Shown: piece by piece, positions 34,970 to 46,533 of the stretch
Layout: each line of letters begins with the position of its first letter
Numbering within the stretch: position 1 is the stretch's first letter
DNA from: Lingula anatina
Taxonomy: Eukaryota; Brachiopoda; Lingulata; Lingulida; Lingulidae
Assembly: GCF_001039355.2 (NCBI RefSeq)
Contig: NW_019775439.1
Span: 62,001 to 126,000, forward strand
Length of the DNA: 64,000 bases
Direction of reading: 5' to 3'
Position numbers and translations under genes: made by a program
Notes under the pieces: model-generated
What the model was told of the DNA's origin: nothing
Seen by the model: the letters and a program-made list of their open reading frames with translations, nothing else
The model's database searches: none

Positions 34970-35817
34970 TAATAAAGGGAACCGGAGAAGATCAGCATTG
35001 GTCAGAATTGTGCCGGAAGTGACGTGCAGTGGTGTTAGAAACGAAGCTGAGTGGTCATTTTAACATAGAGGTGAACGGCAGTGAAGACGGGTTGTCGGAG
35101 GAAAAAGAAGTTTTCTAAACAACATGGTAAGATAACTCTCTTTTTTTACGCATTTTGGGCAGAGAAAACTTGAAGAAATAGTAAATGCATGATATGAAAA
35201 CGTGACACGGAACTTGAAGGTGCAAAATCGTGCTTAATTTGCGGTCAACTTGTTTAGAAATAAATGCTGCGTCGACCGCCAGCGCGACAAAAAGCGTAAA
35301 GGGGAAATAATTCCCGGGAGTCTATAAATCGTCGCCATGTGGAAATTTGGCATTAATATAATCCGATATGTCCATATCTAAGTATTTTAAAACACCCAAA
35401 AATACTTAGATATGGACATATCGGATTGTATTAATGCCAAATTTCCACATAACAACGATTTATAGACTCCCGGGAATTATTTCCCCTTTACGCTTTTTGT
35501 CGCGCTGGCGGTCGACGCAGCATTTATTTCTAAACAAGTTGACCGCAAATTAAGCACGATTTTGCACCTTCAAGTTCTGTGTCACGTTTTCATATCATGC
35601 ATTTATTATTTCTACAAGTTTTCTCTGCCCAAAATACGTAAAAAAAGAGAGTTATCTTACCATGTTGTTTAGAAAACTTCTTTTTCCTCCGACAACCCGT
35701 CTTCACTGCCGTTCACCTCTATGTTAAAATGACCACTCAGCTTCGTTTCCAACACCACTGCACGTCACTTCCGGCACAATTCTGACCAATGCTGATCTTC
35801 TCCGGTTCCCTTTATTT
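34970..35817. repeat. Long palindrome, arms about 420 bp, next to a gap
   Basis: The left arm 34970-35388 and right arm 35398-35817 are near-perfect inverted copies around a spacer of about nine bases. The right arm runs into the gap, so its true end is unknown. Each arm carries a putative 5' exon whose ATG directly abuts a gtaagat donor (about 35124-35132 on + and mirrored near 35655-35663 on -). It could be a real cruciform-forming repeat or an assembly fold-back. Confidence 0.85.
35124..35132 (+). other. Possible 5' exon end: ATG abutting a splice donor
   Basis: The sequence aacaacATG is followed at once by gtaagataac, and upstream is a GC-richer stretch typical of a transcription start. 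If real, the start codon sits at the very end of the first exon. The downstream exons are not identified; the gap at 35818 may hide them. Confidence 0.3.
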
Positions 35818-36039
35818 NNNNNNNNNNNNNNNNNNNNNNNNNNNNNNNNNNNNNNNNNNNNNNNNNNNNNNNNNNNNNNNNNNNNNNNNNNNNNNNNNNN
35901 NNNNNNNNNNNNNNNNNNNNNNNNNNNNNNNNNNNNNNNNNNNNNNNNNNNNNNNNNNNNNNNNNNNNNNNNNNNNNNNNNNNNNNNNNNNNNNNNNNNN
36001 NNNNNNNNNNNNNNNNNNNNNNNNNNNNNNNNNNNNNNN
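35818..36039. other. Assembly gap (222 N)
   Basis: Run of undetermined bases directly after the palindrome. Confidence 0.99.
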
Positions 36040-36489
36040 TTTTTTTAAACAACTATTATGGTTGAACTTGCATATTTTACACTGTCACACACGCATGCGT
36101 TTAAGTTACAGTGTTATATAGATGGATGTTTCATTCTAATGATCAGTTCTTTGACATCAACTAGTGTAGTGATTATATCTATTTATATAGACAAAATAGA
36201 ATTTTAATTCCAGTGCCTAGTCTTGATAATGAGGGGGGTTGCACGATGAGGTCTGGAACATTCCACCTGCACACAAAATATAAAGATTACCACTGACTTA
36301 TGGAAAATTTTCCTCAGTTTCAGAGAAAAAGGGAGAGTTCTTTAGCACGTTAAACCCTACCGGTACTCGTTTGAAACGTGTTTGTTGTTCGGACGTCCGA
36401 TTTTCAGTATTTTCTTTGAATTTTCTGACTAACATACATTTGTCTGAAGCCATGCATAATTTGTACAAACTTCCTATTAATGCATCAAA

Positions 36490-37522
36490 GGTCATAAATA
36501 TCGTGGATTAATCCCTTTTTTTACAATATTCACGTTCACGCCATTTAGTAATGTAATCAATCGTGTTTTTGACAATTCCAACTCTTTGCAATAACAAACG
36601 CACTCAACAAAAAAAAACTTAAATAGAAATTACCACAACAAATAGTCAAATATATTATTTATATATTTTTAGATTAATAGATCAACGTACATGAGCCTAT
36701 TGATGCTGTAATGTATTTCGCACGGCTGCTCGACTAACATAAGCTAAAGCTATCGATTTGTCAAAAAATTGGAATGGCTTTGATGTCCTAGACCCAATGA
36801 AGATATTTATGACAGAAATCTTGCATGTTTATTACTCTCCATGGAATGTTCTTTCTCTAAATATCGGCGTATTGGTTTTCACCAGAAAATCCTTTAATGC
36901 TGGTAAAATTATTTATTTGCAGTATTGACGTCCTAAAAAATAAAACCTAGGTTCACTGCAGACATCGAATTATTGATTTCAACTTGGGAATGTGTTTTGT
37001 TACATTTTTATTGATGTTATTTAAATATAATTGTACACAGCAAATTATTGGTCTTAACGATTCGATCTCAACTAGAAATTGTGTTGTGTTACATCTATAT
37101 TGATGTTTTTTTATAATAACAAAATCATTGATTTTACTATGGAAAAGTCCTGAGTGGTTGATTTACACCTGGTCGGGTTGTCCAGGGTGAACGACAGACG
37201 AGATCATCAATTTATGCACATCCGACGTAAGACAAACTTTAACACGGCGCGTCATGGATCTACACAAAACTGTTGATTAATCTTCAAAAAGGATGAATTG
37301 TTGACTTTTGATGTAATTATCTTCCTAATTTGAGGTCAGATAGAATTTCACCAAAGTACCAAATCGATTTGGACATGAGTTTTTTTAAATATTCTATTGA
37401 AGAGTCGACTTTATATGAGGGCATTTGAAACCAACACGTTTGCAACCTTAGACGTTTTGGGTCTCGCAATCTAATCATAACAAGGTTGTAAAAAAAGGGA
37501 TTAATCCACGATATTTATGACC
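36490..37522. repeat. Perfect 37-bp inverted repeat flanking the TRIM pseudogene's 5' region
   Basis: 36490-36526 and 37486-37522 are exact reverse complements. The DNA between them matches 42335-43285 upstream of the intact TRIM gene. At the position of the right copy the intact locus has caaggtacatag without the 37 bases, so the right copy was inserted. Confidence 0.85.
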
Positions 37523-39313
37523 ATAGTCAAGGAATCATGTGTCCTCCCATGCTGTCACACTTTCTGCCTGGCTTGCGTTGCCCAGCACGTGGCAGTGAGT
37601 GAGACGGGAGGCAACATCACGTGTCCAGTGTGCCGCCAAGAGGCGCCTGTTCCACCAGGTGGACTGGATAAACTTGTCCGTAACTTCTTTTTGTCCAAGA
37701 GGACAATGTTGGACATGTTGACAAAAGAAAGTAAAGACAAAATGTGTGGAAACTGCCACGCACAAGTTACTCAATTTTACTGTCAAAATTGCAAACATTT
37801 TTTCTGTGAGAACTGTCGACAAAAACAGCATGACGCCATGGGTTTTTTACAGGGACACACAATGATTGCAGTATCTGAATTGAGTAAGCATGTCCAAGAA
37901 ATGAAGGGCGTAACATTACTTTGCGATAAGCACGAAGAAGAAAGGTTGAAATTTTATTGCACAGATGACGATGTTGTTGTGTGTCGTGACTGTATTCTCA
38001 CCAAACACAACAAACACACTTGTGTAGACATTACAGATATAGCAGAAACGCATAAAGAGGAAATAGAAAGCGCCTTTAACAATCTATCTAAGAACATTTC
38101 ACTGTTTGAAAATGCAGAATCGGAAATATCCATGCAACAGAAAGCTGCGCTTGACGACGTAAGCAAAACGGTGACCGACATAGAACAACAAGAGGTGGAT
38201 ATTATAGAAGAGGTTCAGCGTATTTCTGCACAGTTGATAGCGGAAGCAAAAGACCACGCCTCGAAGCTCGTAAAATCACTAGAGGCTGAGAAAGATGGCG
38301 TTCAACTGCAGAAGGTGTGAATTCACAGCACATGCGAGTTTGCCAAGCAGCTTGTTCAACATGGCTCCGACACGGAAGTGATGATCCACGCTAAACATAT
38401 CCAAGCTAGGATGAAAGAGTTCAGAAAACTTAAACCCACCTTTCAGGCAGAAACGCAAGACAGCACTTCTAATGAGGAAAACATTCCAGTGAAATGTTTT
38501 GTTCTTGTGAAGAAGTATAAATGGCTAAATACTGCATCTTTGGTGAATGAGTTTGATAGCAACACTGGATATATATGGGACATATCATGCAGTCAAAGTG
38601 GGACAACATATCTAGTTTATAACCAGCCGGGTAAACTTACAGCAATATCACCAGCTCATAAGGTGATATTTCAGATTGATGTAGCAAGTCCCAGGGGTGT
38701 CACCGTGCTCAGTGATGACAGACTGGTGGTTATATGCCGGGATGGATGCCGAGTTTATTCTTCCTCCGGGGAACATGTCCAAACATTTGGTCAAGGTGAC
38801 ATGTCCTACCCCCAGGGTGTTACAGTGGACAACGATGGACACATACTTGTCTGTGACAGGAACAATAAATGTATCTGTGTGTATGACGCTGTGAAGTACC
38901 ATCTTATCAATAAGATCACTGTTCCTATGTGTAAAGCTCCACGATATATTGCAGTACTCCCATGTCGTGACACCATTGTGGCGAGTGCCTTTGATGAACA
39001 CTGTGTATATGGAGTGACCCCCAAGGGTGATGTTGTGTTCCAGTGCGGTACACTAGGTGAGAGCGGCTCAGGTGATAGATACCTGCGTTTCCCCTGGGGA
39101 GTGTGTACAGACAGCGTGGGTCACATCTTTATTGCTGACCAGTACAATAACAGGGTGGTTGTTCTGACCTCAGATGGTCAACTGTTAAGATACGTGATGG
39201 GTCGACAACAGGATTCCGTACCACTGTGTGTTACCATTGATACCAAAGGACAGCTTGTAGTGGGGGATATTGGAGGCAAGGTGAAAACATTTCGCTATGT
39301 AACTACAAGTTAA
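37517..39313 (+). pseudogene. Inactivated TRIM-NHL duplicate
   Basis: Copy of the gene at 43508-45367. The open frame begins at an ATG inside inserted non-coding DNA and joins the RING after its first two cysteines. About 280 bp, including the true start, are deleted relative to the intact copy, with gtg microhomology at the join. The rest of the RING, both B-boxes and the coiled coil are almost unchanged. A TGA at 38318-38320 replaces the TCC (Ser) codon of the intact copy. The NHL part then continues in the same frame to 39313. Readthrough or reinitiation at 38378 would give a RING-less protein, but loss of function is likelier. AATAAA near 39701 could be the old polyadenylation signal. Confidence 0.8.
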
Positions 39314-39807
39314 ATAGTACATGAGACGTTACCAGGCGACAACTCTAAAAGTGAACAGTTTTAGGTGCACTACGTGAACATCGTTGATTGGGACCAAAAA
39401 GACAAGCTGTTTTATTATGACAGACATATTGAAAGAAAAATAGTTGGATAAAAATTACATGTAGCATACGAAAATATTGGGGGAGGGGGGGTTGACATCA
39501 TTTTTATACGTGGACTTAAATTCCATTCATTATCAAGTTTAACTAATGTATAGACAAGTTACAAGCGTATATTTGAGCCTTGATTTTGGTTCGGATATTT
39601 ATTTGAATGTACTATGTAATACGCGTTGTGATTCTTCCTTTATCATGTCAAATGTACCGGGGGTACTATCTGTTGCACGTTTTCTCAATTTTTACAAATA
39701 AATAATTTCGTTTCACATCTATTTTGTTTCGACATGCTTTCATCTTCAGCGCTCAAAGCAGCGCAACACAATCGGCATCATATGCCTTAACTATTTAGAT
39801 TTTTAAT

Positions 39808-40774
39808 CCCAGCAGGCATAGTGACGTTGATTCAACGTTGAAAACAGGTTGATACGTTGAATTGCCGTTGATCTACCTAAATTCAACGTAAAATCAACGT
39901 TGATCCAGCCACGTCGAAACACCGTCATAATGTGACGTTGAATCAATGTTGTATTTTGGTCATTGACTCAACGTTGTTGTTTGGTCGTCGTGATGCAAGA
40001 CATGGATTGTAATTTAAAATATTAATTATTGAAAACGTGATACTTTGTTTATCAATACTGTAACTAACTTTATCAAAATATAAAAAAAAGTGTTTTAAAG
40101 TAAAAGTGACAGTTGTTTTGTGTCTTTAGTGAACTAGTGAATTTTCTTAACTTGTTATTCAGAAATACATTCCAATAAACTTCCTTGCAAGGTCAGCTAA
40201 CACTAGGATGAATAAGTCGCTGTAAATGTGATAGAGTGATTTTAACAAAGTTGGCAGTTCTCGGTACCTGTTATAGATAGACAGGTTGAGGTGACTGACT
40301 TTGTTATATATATAGTTATTTTCTTATATATATATATATATAACTAGAATATAACTATATATATAAAACTAAACCTTGGAAATCCCAACTTAAAGGCCAT
40401 ACATATATACCCTACATATATTTAGCCATCAAACATGTCCTACTGCTAAACACATCCAGGCTAAAAGGGTGTACCATGCTTAGGTGCAAAACATGCTTAG
40501 GAGCTAAATGCGTAGAAAAAATCAGACAAAGCAGGCACTTGGATGTTTTTACAGTGTACGTTATAATTGTGTACCTGTGTTTTGTACCAAAAATAAAAAC
40601 ATTTCAGGTCATTTAATGTCTTTTCATGCAAGAATGTTGTCTAACAACTGGGGTTGATACAATGTTGTTATCTGACGTTGATACAACTTTCAAATCCAAC
40701 GTTTATCCAACATCTTATCAACGTTATGGTTCAACGTTGTTTCAACGTTAAAACAACATAATTTGCCCGCTGGG
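39808..40774. mobile_element. CAACGTTGA-rich non-autonomous element, complete
   Basis: 967 bp with termini cccagcaggc and gcccgctggg (10-bp inverted repeats, one mismatch). Subterminal regions on both sides are packed with caacgttga variants. The flanks ttttaat / aatgatt allow a 3-bp AAT target duplication. No transposase frame. An inverted relative lies at 11640-12475. Confidence 0.7.
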
Positions 40775-42299
40775 AATGATTACTTAGCAGTCTTTCCTTT
40801 CCTAACAAAACCTTTTAAGGTAACAAGGACGCGAATAGGGCATAATGCAGCATAAAACGAATACTGTACACGTCTTGGATATTTTCCCGTTGTGTGCCGT
40901 TTCCATACGCTCAAAACACGACATCCAAACGCAGTATTGGAAAAATTAGTTTTCTGAAAGAAAAAAGTATTCATGTGTTCATACCTTAGTTTGTAAGAAA
41001 AAAAAAACGTTGTGTTCACATTTCAGTATTTGCAATTCATATTTCGTCTAGTTTTGTCATTTAACTTATATCTCAAAGTGCATTTATTCTTATCTTGGTT
41101 TTTAAGTTAATAAACGTTCCATTCTCAATTTGCAAACCAGTCAATGTGTCCTTATTAAGTAATTTCTAAGAGACTTGTTTTCAATTTCAAATTTTAAAAA
41201 TATTTTGTGAATTACCCATGCTTGGACCATATCCATCTTTAGTTTGCACGTGCTTTACAAATCTATTGAGAAATTAGCCAATCATATCGAATATATGTGA
41301 CTTTGACATGTTCTATCTTGTCCTACCATGAAAACAAATTCTACACATCATGATTCTTAAAGAAATTTAAGTTACACTCAATATCTCCCTATTCTTTTAC
41401 TCATTTCATTCCGTTTTTATTATTATCTTCAAATAGTGAAAGTGTAATTAATTTACTTTTCAGCACAGATGCCTCGTAGGACGGCGCACAGCTCTGGTGA
41501 CTCCGGCTATCAGGACAGGCTAGTGTGTTCTCACACACTCCCTCTAGTGTTCAAGTTAGTGCATATCGCCAGATTCTCTTCATAGCATCACTTATCCACA
41601 TTTGTTTGCTTTAAATGTGTATATATGAAAATTCAAAGCACTCTTCCTTTATTTTATATACATGTATTTATAATACAATGCAAGTAGGTAATCTGTTATC
41701 TGATTTAAAGTTTGGGTGAATATAAAAATGCAATGGACGTGAATTTGGTTTCGCCTGTCGTCCGTCCTGTTGTTGCCTGGCAAAGATGTTTAAGGTGTTA
41801 AAGGCTTGTGAATTCCAATGAAAACCATAAGAACTGGAGGGTCTTTACTACTTCATACTTGACATTCTCCTGTCCTAATACTGAGAAGTAAACATGTCCG
41901 TGAACAAAATGTTATCAGAAAGTCAGGTGACTATACAGAAACTTTAAATACAATATCAGAGCCTGGGTTAATAAACTGGTTCATTTTTGCTCTCTTCTGT
42001 ACATGTACCAAGTGCCTCGTGGTGCGGCGTACAGCTCAGGTGACCCCGGCTCTATCGGGGCGAGTGAGCTGTGTTCTCATATATTTCCAAGTGTATACAG
42101 TTAGTGCAAGGTTTAAGGCAAACATTTTAAAAGCCCCAGACTGTCAGTGAAACCCTAGGCAACAAAGGTTTACTATTCTAAACGGTATGGATAGGAGACC
42201 AGCTGTATGATAACGTAAATACACACAGTGCAAAAAAAGTCAAGAGTGTAATTGCTTTGCTAACCCTGCTTAAAACGAGTAAAAGGCTTTGCATTAGAT
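40775..42299. other. Intergenic with a duplicated short block
   Basis: No confirmed gene. The block at 41466-41570 (tgcctcgtaggacggcgcac) and that at 42011-42112 (tgcctcgtggtgcggcgtac) are about three-quarters identical. The first follows an acceptor-like ttttcag and opens a short frame MPRRTAHSSGDSGYQDRL. These may be old exon duplicates; function unknown. Confidence 0.35.
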
Positions 42300-43287
42300 T
42301 TTGCATAATGAATGTCGTGGACCAATTTCTATTTTTTCACAATATTCACGTTCACGCCATTTGGTAATGTAATCAATCGTGTTTTTTTTTACAATTCCAA
42401 CTCGTTGTAATAACAAATGCGCTTAACAAAAATAATTTAATAGAAATAGCCACAACAAATAACCAAATGGATTATTCATTTATGTTTAGATCGATAGATT
42501 AACGTAAATTAATATTAATGCTGAAATGTATTTCGTACGGCTGCTTGACTTTAAGCTAAAGCTATCGATTTGTCAAAAAATCGGAATGACTTTGATGTCC
42601 TAGACCCAATGAAGATATCTATGACAGAAATCTTGCATGTTTATTACTCACCATGGAATGTTCTTTCTCTAAATATCGGCGTATTGGTTTTCACCAGAAA
42701 ATCCTTCAATGCTGGTAAAATTATTTATTTGCAGTGTTGACGTCCTAAAAAATAAAACCTAGGTTCACTGCACACATCGAATTATTGATTTCAACTTGGG
42801 AATGTGTTTTGTAACATTTTTATTGATGTTATTTAAATATAATTGTACACAGCAAATTATTGGTCCTAACGATTCGATCTCAACTAGAAATTGTGTTGTG
42901 TTACATCTATATTGATGTTTTTTATAATAACAAAAGCATTGATTTTACTATGGAGAAGTCCTGAGTGGTTGATTTACACCTGGTCGGGTTGTCCAGGGTG
43001 AACAACAGACGAGATCATCAATTTATGCACATCCGACGTAAGACAAACTTTAACACGGCGCGTCATGGATCTACACAAAACTGTTGATTAATCTTCAAAA
43101 AGGATAAATTGTTGACTTTTGATGTAATTATCTTCAAAATTTGAGGTCAGTTAAATTTCACCAAAGTACCAAATCGATTTGGACATGAGTTTTTGTAAAT
43201 ATTCTATTGAAGAGTCGACTTTATATGAGGGCATTTGAAACCAACACGTTTGCATTCTTAGACGTTTTGGGTCTCGCAATCTAATCA
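42300..43287. repeat. Upstream region of the TRIM gene, duplicated at 36485-37485
   Basis: About 1 kb closely matching the 5' flank of the pseudogene, so the duplication took the upstream region as well as the coding part. No coding signal inside. Confidence 0.8.
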
Positions 43288-43459
43288 TAACAAGGTACAT
43301 AGTCAAGGAATCATGTGGGCTTTGATATACATTGCTTTCCAATTTTACCGTTTATAACCCCTAAGAAAATTAAAGAAATCAGTCAATCAGGTAATGGGCT
43401 ATATCATATGCCAATAGGAACTCAACAGCTCAAGAAGTAACAGTCTACTTTACAGACAC

Positions 43460-43486
43460 ATGGAGAAATTTGGGTACCGAAACTGA
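43460..43486 (+). promoter_or_regulatory. Upstream ORF before the TRIM gene
   Basis: An eight-codon frame (MEKFGYRN, stop) ends 22 bases before the main ATG and follows an acceptor-like ttacag. If transcribed it could damp translation of the main frame. Confidence 0.3.
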
Positions 43487-43507
43487 TTCCAACGGTCTTT
43501 TACGACA

Positions 43508-45367
43508 ATGATGGCATTCAAAAAGTTCCACGAAGTCTCCAGTGACAATTTTCTAACGTGTCACATCTGTCTTCGCGAGTATAAAGACCCGCGTGTCCTC
43601 CCATGCTATCACACTTTCTGCCTGGCTTGCGTTGCCCGGCACGTGGCAGTGAGAGGGACGAGAGGCAACATTACGTGTCCAGTGTGCCGCCAAGAGGCGC
43701 CTGTTCCACCAGGTGGACTGGATAAACTTGTCCGTAACTTCTTTTTGTCCAAGAGGACAATGATGGACATGTTGACAAAAGAAAGTAAAGACAAAATGTG
43801 TGGAAACTGCCACTCACAAGTTACTCAATTTTACTGTCAAAATTGCAAACATTTTTTCTGTGAGAACTGTCGACAAAAACAGCATGACGCCATGGTTTTT
43901 TTACAGGGACACACAATGATTGCAGTATCTGAATTGAGTAAGCATGTCCAGGATATGAAGGGCGTAACATTACTTTGCGATAAGCACGAAGAAGAAAAGT
44001 TGAAATTTTATTGCACAGATGACGATGTTGTTGTGTGTCGTGACTGTATTCTCACCAAACACAACAAACACACTTGTGTAGACATTACAGATATAGCAGA
44101 AACGCATAAAGAGGAAATAGAAAGCGCCTTTAACAATCTATCTAAGAACATTTCACTGTTTGAAAATGCAGAATCGGAAATATCCATGCAACAGAAAGCT
44201 GCGCTTGACGACGTAAGCAAAACGGTGACCGACATAGAACAACAAGAGGTGGATATTATAGAAGAGGTTCAGCGTATTTCTGCACAGTTGATAGCGGAAG
44301 CAAAAGACCACGCCTCGAAGCTCGTAAAATCACTAGAGGCTGAGAAAGATGGCGTTCAACTGCAGAAGGTGTCCATTCACAGCACATGCGAGTTTGCCAA
44401 GCAGCTTGTTCAACATGGCTCCGACACGGAAGTAATGATGCACGCTAAAAGTATCCAAGCTAGGATGAAAGAGCTGAGCAAACTTAAACCCTCTTTTCCT
44501 GCAAAAACGACAGACATCACTTCTAATGAAGAAAAAATTCCAGTGAAATGTTTTGTTCTTGTGAAGAAGTATAAATGGCTAAATACTGCATCTTTGGTGA
44601 ATGAGTTTGATAGCAGCATTGGTTATTTATCGGGCACATCATGCAGTCAAAGTGGGACAATATATCTAGTTTATAACCAGCCGGGTAAACTTACTGCAAT
44701 ATCACCAGCTCATAAGGCGATATTTGAGGTTGAAGTAACGGATCCCAGAGGTGTCACCGTGCTCAGTGATGACAGACTGGTGGTTACGTGTGATGATGGA
44801 TGCCGAGTGTATTCCTTCTCCGGGGAACATGTCCAAACATTTGGTCAGGGTGACATGGCTACGCCCCAGGGTGTTACAGTGGACAGCAATGGGCACATAC
44901 TTGTCTGTGATAGGAACAATAAATGTATCTGTGTGTATGACGCTGTGCAGTACAATCTTATCAATAAGATCGCTGTTCCTATATGTAAAGACCCACGATA
45001 CATTGCAGTGCTCCCATGCCGTGACACCATTGTGGTGAGCGACTTTGAGGAACACTGTGTATATGGAGTTACCCCCCAGGGCGATGTAGTGTTCCAGTAT
45101 GGTACACCGGGGAAGATGGGCTCAGATGATGGATACCTGGACTCTCCCTGGGGAGTGTGTACAGACAGCGTGGGTCACATCTTCATTGCTGACAAGTACA
45201 ATAACAGGGTGGTTGTTCTGACCTCAGATGGCCAACTGTTAAGATATGTTGTGGGTCCACAACACGTTTCAGTACCAACGGGTGTGGCCATTGATAACAA
45301 AGGACAGCTTGTAGTGGGGGAGAATGGAAGGCAGGTGAAAATATTTCGCTATATGCATTGTTCATGA
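43508..45367 (+). CDS. TRIM-family RING/B-box/coiled-coil/NHL protein (619 aa), intronless
   Basis: Single-exon frame. The RING finger has a complete C3HC4 set (C18, C21, C33, H35, C38, C41, C57, C60). B-box 1 is near 97-126 and B-box 2 near 154-192 (CDKHEEEKLKFYC, CRDC). The coiled coil spans about 195-290, and the NHL-type beta-propeller is near 375-615 (repeats RGVTVLSDDRLVV, QGVTVDSNGHILVCD, WGVCTDSVGHIFIAD, NNRVVV). TRIM-NHL proteins of the TRIM2/3/71/56 type are RING E3 ubiquitin ligases that bind protein or RNA partners through NHL; substrate here unknown. Such genes are numerous in molluscs. The start is the first of two adjacent ATGs after an in-frame stop. I call it TRIM2/3-like only by architecture. 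Confidence 0.88.
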   Translation: MMAFKKFHEVSSDNFLTCHICLREYKDPRVLPCYHTFCLACVARHVAVRGTRGNITCPVCRQEAPVPPGGLDKLVRNFFLSKRTMMDMLTKESKDKMCGNCHSQVTQFYCQNCKHFFCENCRQKQHDAMVFLQGHTMIAVSELSKHVQDMKGVTLLCDKHEEEKLKFYCTDDDVVVCRDCILTKHNKHTCVDITDIAETHKEEIESAFNNLSKNISLFENAESEISMQQKAALDDVSKTVTDIEQQEVDIIEEVQRISAQLIAEAKDHASKLVKSLEAEKDGVQLQKVSIHSTCEFAKQLVQHGSDTEVMMHAKSIQARMKELSKLKPSFPAKTTDITSNEEKIPVKCFVLVKKYKWLNTASLVNEFDSSIGYLSGTSCSQSGTIYLVYNQPGKLTAISPAHKAIFEVEVTDPRGVTVLSDDRLVVTCDDGCRVYSFSGEHVQTFGQGDMATPQGVTVDSNGHILVCDRNNKCICVYDAVQYNLINKIAVPICKDPRYIAVLPCRDTIVVSDFEEHCVYGVTPQGDVVFQYGTPGKMGSDDGYLDSPWGVCTDSVGHIFIADKYNNRVVVLTSDGQLLRYVVGPQHVSVPTGVAIDNKGQLVVGENGRQVKIFRYMHCS

Positions 45368-45999
45368 AGTGATTGCATTCGTATTCCTGGCATTTAAAAG
45401 GCATTAAAATTTTCAGCATATATCTAATTGATTTGAATATTTAAAAAATTAAAATGCATTCACGAAAGGGAATGGCTTTGTGGCTTAAGCAATCACGTTC
45501 GTTTAAAAGAAAGGCATGTTAAAGAAATTATAATGGAAATATTTTATCTTGAACAATTTATGATAATTGTTGTGCATTCACAAAAGTATCTGTTCATTCC
45601 ACGTAGTATCAATTATTAATCTCAACAATCAGCTGCTCTTTCGATCACAGGAGACGGCAATTCTTTTCTCGCCTCCAGATGGCGCTATAGTATTTGTTTC
45701 ATTTGTCAAACATGGGAAAACTATTCAGATAAGAGCATGCAGTGGACCATAAAGGCAGTCAGTAACCCACATAATGTCGTTTCAATGAGGGGTGGGGTGG
45801 CGTCTAGATTTTTTTCCTCGGGTATATTTTCAAATATAGGCCCTACCAATGACGAATGCGTTCTACGTATTTCTATGTTATTAAATTTTAAATGCAGTTT
45901 CATCTGTCAGATATGAAGTGAGCGTTGAATAAATAAACATAAATAAAAATAGACATGATCAATACTGGTGTCGAATGTTTTCGCGGCATTTCCCCAGGG
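45368..45999. other. Downstream of the TRIM gene; no gene seen
   Basis: 3' flank and AT-rich DNA with no supported coding region. Confidence 0.4.
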
Positions 46000-46175
46000 G
46001 GGCCGTAGCGATAGTCCGAAGGTTCAATAGTCCGAAGGTTCATTGGTCCGAATGTTCACTATAGAACCTTCGGACCTATGAACCTTTGATTAAAAAATCG
46101 ATGAAAATGTTACCACTTTTCGGACCAATGAACCTTCGGACCAATGAACCTTCGGACTATCGAGACGCCCCCTCC
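46000..46175. repeat. Inverted array of GGTCCGAAGGTTCAT units
   Basis: Left side: three direct copies of tagtccgaaggttca-type units (about 46012-46060). Right side: three copies of the reverse complement (46118-46162), around an A-rich spacer. The outer ends gcgatag / ctatcga also pair, so the strand could fold into a long hairpin. No coding content; likely a foldback-type element. Confidence 0.7.
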
Positions 46176-46429
46176 CCGGTACGGTGCCGTGTCCTCCACG
46201 TTTAACGCGGAGAAAAGAAAAATGTACTAGACTTCTTATTGAACATATTGATTTCTTTGGTAAAATATTATGGTCACAATTGTGTCTTACTTCAGATATT
46301 GCCAAGCAGTGGGGAAATGCTGTGGAGTGACCAGTTTAATCCATCTGTCGATGTATAAAGATAACGATTGATAGTCGAAATAAAAAACAATACAGTATAG
46401 ATATGTAACAATTGTTTGGTTCTACTTAC

Positions 46430-46533
46430 TAGTACACCACACGTCTTGTTGCTATTTGGTAGACGGATTGAGAGTAAATCTTCCAGCAAAGCCACAATGT
46501 ACAAAGAGGCATGACACTCCGAATCACCGCCAT
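46430..46533 (-). other. Possible first exon of a minus-strand gene
   Basis: An AGATGGCGG start context (YY1-like), 34 open codons (MAVIRSVMPLCTLW...) and a strong gtaagtag donor, with a CACGTG E-box about 50 bp upstream near 46583. No downstream exon was identified. Confidence 0.22.
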
